From Branchipolynoe longqiensis (taxonomy: Eukaryota > Annelida > Polychaeta > Phyllodocida > Polynoidae): a stretch of 64,000 nt of DNA. The notes under the pieces are model-generated. The model saw nothing but the letters and a program-made list of their open reading frames with translations, did no database searches and had not been told where the DNA came from. Positions 56,900 through 64,000 of this stretch are shown here, piece after piece. The stretch lies in the NCBI GenBank assembly GCA_030323885.1, contig CM059193.1:93736852-93800851 (forward strand), given 5' to 3'. Numbering within the stretch: the stretch's first letter is position 1; each line of letters opens with the position of its first letter. The position numbers were made by a program, and so were the translations under genes.

Positions 56900-58760
56900 A
56901 GTGTGTGTATTGTATGTATTGTATGTAATAATGTAGTGTGTGTACTGTGTAGTGTATATAGTGTGTGTAGTGTGTGTAGAGTGTGTAGTGTGTGCAGTGT
57001 GTGTAGTGTATGTGTTGTGTGTATTGTGTGTAGTGTGTGCAGTGTGTGTAGTGTGTGCAGTGTGTGTAGTGTATGTATTGTATGTAGTGTGTGTAGTGTG
57101 TGCAGTGTGTGTAGTGTATGTGTTGTGTGTATTGTGTGCAGTGTGTGTAGTGTGTGCAGTGTGTGTAGTGTATGTACTGTGTGTAGGGTATGCAGTGTGT
57201 GTAGTGTATGTATTGTGTGTAGGGTGTGCAGTGTATGTAGTGTGTGCAGTGTGTGTAGTGTATGTATTGTGTGTAGGGTTTGTAGTGTGTGTAGTGTGTG
57301 CAGTGTGTGTAGTGTATGTATTGTATGTAGTGTGTGTAGTGTGTGTAGTGTATGTATTGTGTGTGCAGTGTGTGTAGTGTGTGCAGTGTGTGTAGTGTAT
57401 GTATTGTGTGTAGGGTTTGTAGTGTGTGTAGTGTGTGCAGTGTGTGTAGTGTATGTATTGTATGTAGTGTGTGCAGTGTGTGTAGTGTATGTATTGTGTG
57501 TAGGGTGTGTAGTGTGTGTAGTGTGTGCAGTGTATGTATTGTATGCAGTGTGTGTCGTGTGTGTAGTGTATGTATTGTGTGTAGGGTTTGTAGTGTGTGT
57601 ATTGTGTGCAGTGTGTGTAGTGTATGTATTGTATGTAGTGTGTGAAGTGTATGTATTGTGTGTAGGGTTTGTAGTGTGTGTAGTGTGTGCAGTGTATGTA
57701 GTGTGTGTAGTGTATGTATTGTGTGTGCAGTGTGTGTAGTGTGTGCAGTGTGTGTAGTGTATGTATTGTGTGTAGGGTTTGTAGTGTGTGTAGTGTGTGC
57801 AGTGTGTGTAGTGTATGTATTGTATGTAGTGTGTGCAGTGTGTGTAGTGTATGTATTGTGTGTAGGGTGTGTAGTGTGTGTAGTGTATGTATTGTGTGTA
57901 GGGTTTGTAGTGTGTGTAGTGTGTGCAGTGTGTGTAGTGTATGTATTGTATGTAGTGTGTGTAGTGTGTGTAGTGTATGTATTGTGTGTAGGGTTTGTAG
58001 TGTGTGTAGTGTGTGCAGTGTGTGTAGTGTATGTATTGTATGTAGTGTGTGTAGTGTATGTATTGTGTGTAGGGTTTGTAGTGTGTGCAGTGTGTGTAGT
58101 GTATGTAGTGTATGTATTGTATGTAGTGTGTGTAGTGTGTGTAGTGTATGTATTGTGTGTAGGGTTTGTAGTGTGTGCAGTGTGTGTAGTGTATGTATTG
58201 TATGTAGTGTGTGCAGTGTGTGTAGTGTATGTATTGTGTGTAGGGTGTGTAGTGTGTGTAGTGTGTGTAGTGTGTGTAGTGTGTGCAGTGTGTGTATTGT
58301 ATGTATTGTATGTAGTGTGTGTAGTGTGTGTAGTGTGTGTAGTGTGTGTAGTGTGTGTAGTGTGTGCAGTGTGTGTAGTGTGTGGAGTGTGTGTAGTGTA
58401 TGTATTGTATGTAGTGTGTGTAGTGTGTGTAGTGTATGTATTGTGTGTGCAGTGTGTGTAGTGTGTGCAGTGTGTGTAGTGTATGTATTGTGTGTAGTGT
58501 GTGCAGTGTATGTATTGTATGTAGTGTGTGTAGTGTATGTATTGTGTGTGCAGTGTGTGTAGTGTGTGCAGTGTGTGTAGTGTATGTATTGTATGCAGTG
58601 TGTGTATTGTGTGTAGTGTGTAGTGTGTGTAGTGTGTGAATTGCATGTAGTGTATGTAGTGTATATAGCGTATGTAGTGTATGTAGTGTATATAGTGTAT
58701 GTAGTGTAGTAGTGTATGTAGTATGTAGTGTATGTAGTGTACATAGTGTTTACCTATTAC
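56900..58760. repeat. Compound TGTGTAG/TGTATGTA repeat, 1.86 kb
   Basis: A higher-order array of GTGTGTAGTG, GTGTGCAGTG, GTATGTATTG and GTAGGGTTTG blocks. Two 630-codon frames on the minus strand are translations of this repeat. Confidence 0.97.
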
Positions 58761-58818
58761 ACATGGGCGGTTAGTGGATCAAAGTCTACACAAGCCGAAC
58801 TAATCGTTGTGAATCACC

Positions 58819-59236
58819 TCGATAAAAGATTCACCCCGTACTTACAGTACAGGGGTGAACACAAACCGTATATAAAAGCTGGCAAAAACTGCTTTAGTAT
58901 GGAACAGGAAGTGGAACCCCTTGCTCCAGTATCAAATGGCTACATATATCGGCACAGAGTTGGTGAAATGAGAGAGAATGACAAAAGACAAGATGGCGGT
59001 GATGAAATGCTGTTGGTTTTATTTTTAAAGTTCCTTAAACTACATGTTTTATTATATTTTTTAAATCAGAAGTAGCGGGTAAATATGAAGATTTATGTGA
59101 ACAATATATTTTGCTTCTTAAATTAAGAATTTACTGGCTGAGTTCATTTCCCCAGCATGTCAAAATTCTTCGCCAGTTTTTCTAATGGGTTGTTTTTCAC
59201 CCCTGTACTGGAAGTATGTGGTGAATCTTTTATCTA
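58819..59236. mobile_element. MITE-1 copy, 418 bp
   Basis: Identical 9-mers TGAATCACC (58810-58818, 59237-59245); AAGATGGCGGT at 58990-59000. An empty counterpart of the site lies at 59787-59905. Confidence 0.97.
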
Positions 59237-59308
59237 TGAATCACCCTGCCCGGCACCTTGCCAGTTCAACTTACATACACAACAACAAATGTACTTCCAT
59301 TGCAATAC

Positions 59309-59652
59309 CAGACGGGATGGCCGAAGGAGTTGAGCGTCCGTCTCCCGTTTTGGGAGATAGGGGGATCCGAATACATGGGTTTGTGGGTTCGAACCCTGGT
59401 CGAGTCAAACCAATGACTTAAAAATTGATACTTATTGCTTCCTAGCTTGGCGCTCGACATTATTAGGATAGGGTAAGGACTGGTTGGCTCAGTGGCAGGA
59501 TAATGTGACTGAGTGAGTGGGATATCAGGTCATGGTGCCAACAGCCTTATCTCTCAGTGAGGCAGCACTATAAAGTCACCATGTGTGCACACTGTCACAA
59601 GTCAGACAATGTCCTGATATGATTCTAGATGTTGCTAGGACGTAAAACAACA
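59309..59652 (+). mobile_element. SINE-A copy (full length)
   Basis: Head CAGACGGGATGGCCGAAGGA, box B GGGTTCGAACCC, tail ACAACAAACACAC. Confidence 0.92.
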
Positions 59653-59699
59653 AACACACAAGACAAAGAACTGTAAATTTACCATGAGTGTCGATACAT

Positions 59700-59757
59700 A
59701 TATCCTGATATGACCTTAGATATTGCTAGGACATAAAAAACAACAACAAACAAATCA
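59700..59757 (+). mobile_element. SINE-A tail fragment
   Basis: Begins ATCCTGATATGACCTTAGAT, ends AACAACAACAAACAAA. Confidence 0.8.
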
Positions 59758-59786
59758 TTAGACTAATTTGAACAAGAGAGGCCAAG

Positions 59787-59905
59787 CCTATTACACATGT
59801 GAGGTTAGTGGATCAAAGTCTACACAAGCCGAACTAATCGCTGTGAATCACCCTGACCGGCACCCTGCCAGTTCAACCTACATACACAACAACAAATGTA
59901 CTTCT
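59787..59905. repeat. Duplicated ~119-bp block, empty site of MITE-1
   Basis: Matches 58751-58818 joined to 59246-59303, with one TGAATCACC. Confidence 0.93.
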
Positions 59906-59984
59906 GTTGTCACTCGTGACAAATGAACGCCCTCCCAGACAGCTTCGAACCCACTTACAAAGTGACGCTGGCCTCCACCCAGCA

Positions 59985-60237
59985 GCCCCACCCACCCCAC
60001 CCACCCAGCAGCCCCACCCACCCCACCCACCCCACCCACCCCACCCCACCCACCAGCCCCACCCACCCCACCCCACCCACCAGCCCCACCCACTACACCC
60101 ACCCACCCCATCCACCAGCCCCACCCACCAGCCCCACCCACCAGCCCCACCACCCCAACACCACCAGCCCACCCACCCCACCCACCAGCCCCACCCCACC
60201 CCACCCACCAGCCCCACCCACCCACCAGCCCCACCCA
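59985..60237. repeat. CCACC-rich minisatellite
   Basis: Units CCACCCACCCCAC and CCAGCCCCACCCA; frames through it are artefacts. Confidence 0.95.
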
Positions 60238-60422
60238 TAAATAAATCCGCACTGGTCCTAAATTAACCAAAAACAAGACCCAAAACTACAGCAAGCTTTT
60301 GTCTACAATATATGTATGATATCTTGGCTTCTTGAAGTTAGTGGCAGTTTGGTATTCGGATTTTCATAATTAATTAAAACTACAGTCTACATGTACAAAA
60401 TAAGATCACCATTATATGTGTA

Positions 60423-60990
60423 GTGCCAATGATTTTCCATTTCAAAATAAGGCAAATTCCGTTTCACCAAATAGCAAATTCCGTTTCAATTCCGTTTCAG
60501 AAAAAAATAACAAATTCCATTCCACACTGTTTAATTTTATGCTTGATTATGTTACTTATGTATTGCTATCATGTTAGAATTAATTGAATCTTGTCTAATT
60601 GCAGGTAAAGAGCTTTCTGATGACAGAGTAAGAGACACTGAGATGGTGATGGGGACTTTAGCATTCAACTTGACACTGCACTTTTATTATAATGATACCA
60701 ATTGAAATAATAATGTAATACATCGCAACATGATCGTCACACAAAAGAATGACAAATAAAATTTAAATAAATACTGATGTTAGATTGGAGATCATGACTA
60801 TCTGAAATCCATAAAACAGAACATGAAATTGAATATAACATATAAAAGTTAATAAGATATAAGTAAAGTCAATAAATATGCATATAAATCACAAAATAAT
60901 GGAATTCCGCTCCAACTTATGAATTCCATTTAAAACTTGACAATCCGCGATTTCCGTCCGTTTTCCTCGATTGCGGAAAATCATTGGCAC
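60423..60990. mobile_element. 568-bp TIR element with 10-bp target duplication
   Basis: Perfect 16-bp ends GTGCCAATGATTTTCC and complement; TATATGTGTA flanks both sides (60413-60422, 60991-61000). Subterminal CAAATTCCGTTTCA repeats; no frame. Confidence 0.88.
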
Positions 60991-61000
60991 TATATGTGTA

Positions 61001-61460
61001 ATGCCTAACTTCAACCTGCTACGGTGTATTGTCTATATCGTTTATACCATCTCACCATCTCATCCATAAATAGTTCATTTACACCACAATTGTTAAGGCC
61101 GGAAGACCAGCACGTCGGTCCCTAAACAAAATATTATTCAACTGGAATACAAATTTTGAAAAAAAAATTATTTTGAAAAAGAAAACCTGAATGAGAAAAA
61201 TGGAACAAGAATGTAACTTGGCAAACTGTGTTGAGTGGGTCGTTTGTGGAAGTGATGTGTGTTTGGCGACAGGAGACTGGGCAGAGGACAGAGCTGTGTG
61301 TGTGTGTGTGGGTGTGGGGGCTCCATTGTATGGTGCTCCCCACTATAGGTAGTAACCATAGAAACGCCATGTCACTCCAACTTGTCTTGGTGTGGCACTC
61401 TGCCAAAAGGAATACCACCGAAACACAGCGACATGTTCAAGGCTGCGGTCAGGGCGCACG
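61001..61460. other. Intergenic sequence
   Basis: Short GT run at 61295-61318; nothing else recognised. Confidence 0.5.
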
Positions 61461-61524
61461 CGCGCGCGCGTGTGTGTGTGTGTATGTGTGTGGAAGTGTG
61501 TGTGTGTGGTGTGGAAGTGTGTGT

Positions 61525-61862
61525 GTGTTTGTTGTTGTTTTACGTCCTAGCAACATCTACGGTCATATCAGGATGGGTACCGACTTGTGACAGTGCGCAC
61601 TCATGGTGACTTTATAGTGCTGTCCCACTGGGAAACCAGGCCACCAGCACCATGATCTGATATCCCATTCAGTCACATTATCCTGACACTGAGCACACCA
61701 GTCCTTGCCCTGTCCTAATAATGCCGAGAGCCTGGCTAGGAGGCGACACGTATCAATTTTAAAGTCATTGGTTTGAGGCGACCAAGGTTCGAACCCACGA
61801 CCCCAGGATCTACCAGCACGGGAGACGGACGCTCTAACTCATTCGGCCATCCCGTCTGGTCA
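61525..61862 (-). mobile_element. SINE-A copy (full length) within GT repeats
   Basis: From tail TTGTTGTTTTACGTCCTAGC to head GGCCATCCCGTCTGGTC, splitting a GT-rich region (61468-61524 and 61865-62035). Confidence 0.9.
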
Positions 61863-62114
61863 CGCATGTGTGTGGTGTTTGTGTATATCTGGTGTGGAAG
61901 TGTGAGTGTGTGTGAGTGTGTGTCTGGTGTGGAAGTGTGTGTGTGGTGTGTGTGTGTGTGTGGTGTTTGTGTATATCTGGTGTGGAAGTGTGAGTGTGTG
62001 TGTGTGTGTGTTTGTGTCGTGTGGTGTGGAAATGATGCTGTTGTATATGTTTAATATAATCACAAACACGCCTTTATAAATTTTACTTCTAAGGAGTAAT
62101 ACAATTCCAGGATA

Positions 62115-62400
62115 ATTCCAGGACTTTTTCCCTCCCATGCGGAAGGTCGTCAGTTCAATTCCCGGTCGAGTCAAGCTAATGACTTACAAACTGTATACCT
62201 GTCGATACCTAGCCTGGTGCTCAGCATTAATAGGATAGGGCAAGGACTGGTTAGCTCAGTATCAGGATAATGTGATTGAGTGGGATATCGGGGCATGGTG
62301 CCAGCAACACTGTAAAGCCACAATGAGTGGTCACTGTCACCCGTCCTGATATGACCTTAGATGTTGCCAGTTCGTAAAACTCCAACAAACAAACCAAACC
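62115..62400 (+). mobile_element. SINE-A copy, partial head
   Basis: Starts CTCCCATGCGGAAGGTCGTC; box B AGTTCAATTCCC; tail CTCCAACAAACAAACC. Confidence 0.8.
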
Positions 62401-62519
62401 ATCTGTCTGTTTGTGTATGGTGTTCCTAGCATGTTAGTACCCCTGGTGTCGAGTTATTGAACTAGCTGAGACGAAATCCCAGTCTGTTGGACACCACCTG
62501 TCACTACCTGCCGGCGCGC

Positions 62520-63125
62520 AGCAGAGGTGTGTGTGTGGTGTGTGGTGTGTGGTGTGTGGTGCGTGGTGTGTGTGGTGAGTGTGGTGTGTCTCCATGCGGT
62601 GGTGTGTATGAGGGTTGGGTGTGTGTGGTGTCTGTGTGATGTGTGTGTGGTGTATGTGTGATGTGTGTATGGTGTGTGTGTGGTGTGTGTGATGTGTGGT
62701 GGTGTGTGTGGTGCATATGAGGGTTCGGTGGGTGTGGTGGGTATGTGGTGGGTGTGTGTGGTGGTGTGTGTGGTGGGTGTGTGGTGAGTGTGGTGTGTAT
62801 GAAGCTTCGTGTGTGCGGGGGGTGTGATGTATGGCATGTGTGGTGTGTATGAGGGTTGGGTGTGTGTGGTGAGTGTGGTGAGTGTGGTGAGAGTGGTGTG
62901 CGTGGTGTGTATGAGGGTTTGGTGTGTGGTGTGTGTGGTGTGTGATGTATGATGTGTGTGGTGTGTATGAGGGTTGGGTGTGTGTGGTGGGTGTGTGGTG
63001 TGTATGAGGGTTGTGTGTGATGTATGTGGTGTGTATGAGGGTTGTGTGTGTGGTAAGTGTGGTGTGTGATGTGTGTGGTGTGTGCGGTGTGTGTGAGTGT
63101 GTGGTGTGTGTGGTGTGTGTGGTCA
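62520..63125. repeat. GTGTGGT-rich minisatellite
   Basis: Variable units of GTGTGTGGTG with recurrent GTGTATGAGGGTTGGGTG, ending at the LINE tail. Confidence 0.95.
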
Positions 63126-63516
63126 GTATTTCTTTTATTTTTTTATTTTTTTATTTTTTTATTAAGGCTGTATTTATACTGTCCATAGCATATAAGCTCT
63201 GGTATTCAGGCTTGTTTTCAATGCTACCCAGCTGTAGTGTTGGTGTTATCTTATCACACAGTAGCTGCTGATAAGGTATTTGATTGCCTGCATTTCAGTA
63301 GCAGATAGATAGTTGGTTGGTACGGTTAGATGCTAATCCTATTTACATATCATAGGCTTGTATGTAGCTGTGTGGTGTGCTATCTGGCTACTTTTGGCAT
63401 GGTTACCTTCCATTGGGCGTCCCGCTGGTGGGCCGTGACATATCACATGCCCCTTTGCAGTGCAGCTTAGTGGGGGTTTCCTAGCCTTATTTTGCACAAA
63501 TATTTTTTGTATGTTT
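63126..63516 (-). mobile_element. LINE 3' untranslated region and A-rich tail
   Basis: This non-coding 3' end follows the retrotransposon frame above. On the minus strand it ends in repeated AATAAAAAA units (63130-63165), a tandem A-rich tail rather than a simple poly(A). About 230 bases of it (63180-63415) are repeated at 29370-29697. Confidence 0.75.
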
Positions 63517-64000
63517 TTAGGTCAGGAATTTGTCGTTTACCATTTGGGCATTCCACACCTTGGCAGCCATTTCCAGCATGCTTCTCTCGTGAGCTTTTAT
63601 TTGGTTTCTGGTCTGCTTTAGTAGTGGCACATTATTTCCTCTAGTAGTCCATTGTGGTTTTGTTATGAGTTTAGTGCTTTGACTATAGCTATATGCTAAG
63701 GTTGTCAAATGAATTATTCTCTTATTTTCTAGTAATTTCACTTTGGTTCTTTTGTGTATGTCATCGGTGGGGTGCAGCATGTCTACTCTTAGGCAGATTT
63801 GTAGGCCTCTGTTCTGCAGTATTTGAAGTTTTTTTGGAAGTTCTTTTTTCGCACCCATGTAGTTTACATCTCCATAGTCAAAATAGGGGAGCACCATGCC
63901 CTTGAAGATTTTTATTGACATTTCTTGTATCATGTAGTCTCATAGCTTTGCAAATAGCCACAGTTTTACTTTTTGGATAATTCTATTTATACATAGGTTG
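63517..64000 (-). pseudogene. Non-LTR retrotransposon reverse transcriptase, C-terminal end (broken)
   Basis: The minus strand encodes the end of a LINE open reading frame. It shows the thumb/C-terminal pattern LPYFDYGDV, then KKLQILQNRGLQICLR, and a terminal segment with KVWNAQMVNDKFLT before the stop. This arrangement (hydrophobic, DYGD, then LQ-x-QNR) is typical of the region after the catalytic palm in jockey/CR1-like elements; the exact clade is not determinable here. An in-frame TGA at 63940-63942 interrupts the frame (AKL-stop-DYM), probably a CGA to TGA change, and the open frame continues to the window edge. The element runs out of the window at its 5' side. Its 3' untranslated part follows at lower coordinates. 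Confidence 0.8.

Noticed and set aside
56754..58744. Two 630-codon minus-strand frames (His/Thr/Tyr-rich)
   Set aside because: Pure translations of the TGTGTAG-type repeat in two phases; no domain, no splice context.

Overview
The window looks like intron and flanking DNA of an animal, most probably a mollusc and perhaps a gastropod. The grounds are interspersed repeats with tRNA-like heads, spliced exons with GT-AG borders, abundant micro- and minisatellites, and a SINE whose body resembles the molluscan RUDI/V-SINE type. The species assignment is inference; no database was searched. There are no bacterial genes, operons, CRISPR arrays or rRNA genes.

The only host gene I recognise is a partial liprin-beta (PPFIBP1/2 family) locus on the minus strand. 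Three short exons are joined by compatible phase-0 borders: 20673-20738 (a short Cys-containing N-terminus), 8760-8891 (the conserved coiled-coil block with ELISRTT and LDLMAEISNLKLKL) and 5803-5920 (more coiled coil). The remaining coiled coil and the SAM domains should lie to the left of the window. The longer liprin-beta N-terminus, if used, should lie to the right. Most of 21-64 kb would then be a very long intron or upstream DNA, and a candidate recursive-splicing site lies at 48145/48146. A promoter-like cluster (CRE, TATA, E-box, GC box) sits at 905-1036 on the plus strand with no recognised gene.

The rest is repeat DNA. Five SINE-like families are present: SINE-A (over 30 copies, the dominant one), SINE-C, a RUDI-like SINE, SINE-E with a Glu/Gly-tRNA-like head, and SINE-A tails that moved alone or were tandemly amplified. 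DNA transposons without transposase include MITE-1 (about 400 bp, 9-bp target duplications, a conserved AAGATGGCGGC motif), palindromic element B (TTAA borders), a TTAA element with GGCCCTGTCACA ends, a TATA/TA element inside a SINE, and a 568-bp element with a 10-bp duplication. A broken non-LTR retrotransposon ends the window at 63.1-64.0 kb, and a truncated copy lies at 29.3 kb.

Tandem arrays fill 3.5-5.6, 21.1-21.5, 22.5-23.8, 38.5-39.8, 51.6-52.9 and 56.9-58.8 kb. The most informative structures are nested insertions and two local filled-site/empty-site pairs (58.75-59.9 kb and 28.2-29.3 kb), which allow the mobile-element borders to be read directly. I found no new multi-gene system. 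The nearest things to undescribed biology are the short liprin-beta N-terminus, the candidate recursive splice site, the YY1-motif-carrying MITE family, and a 1.3-kb inverted-repeat structure with a CLEAR-type GTCACGTGAC box in each arm.
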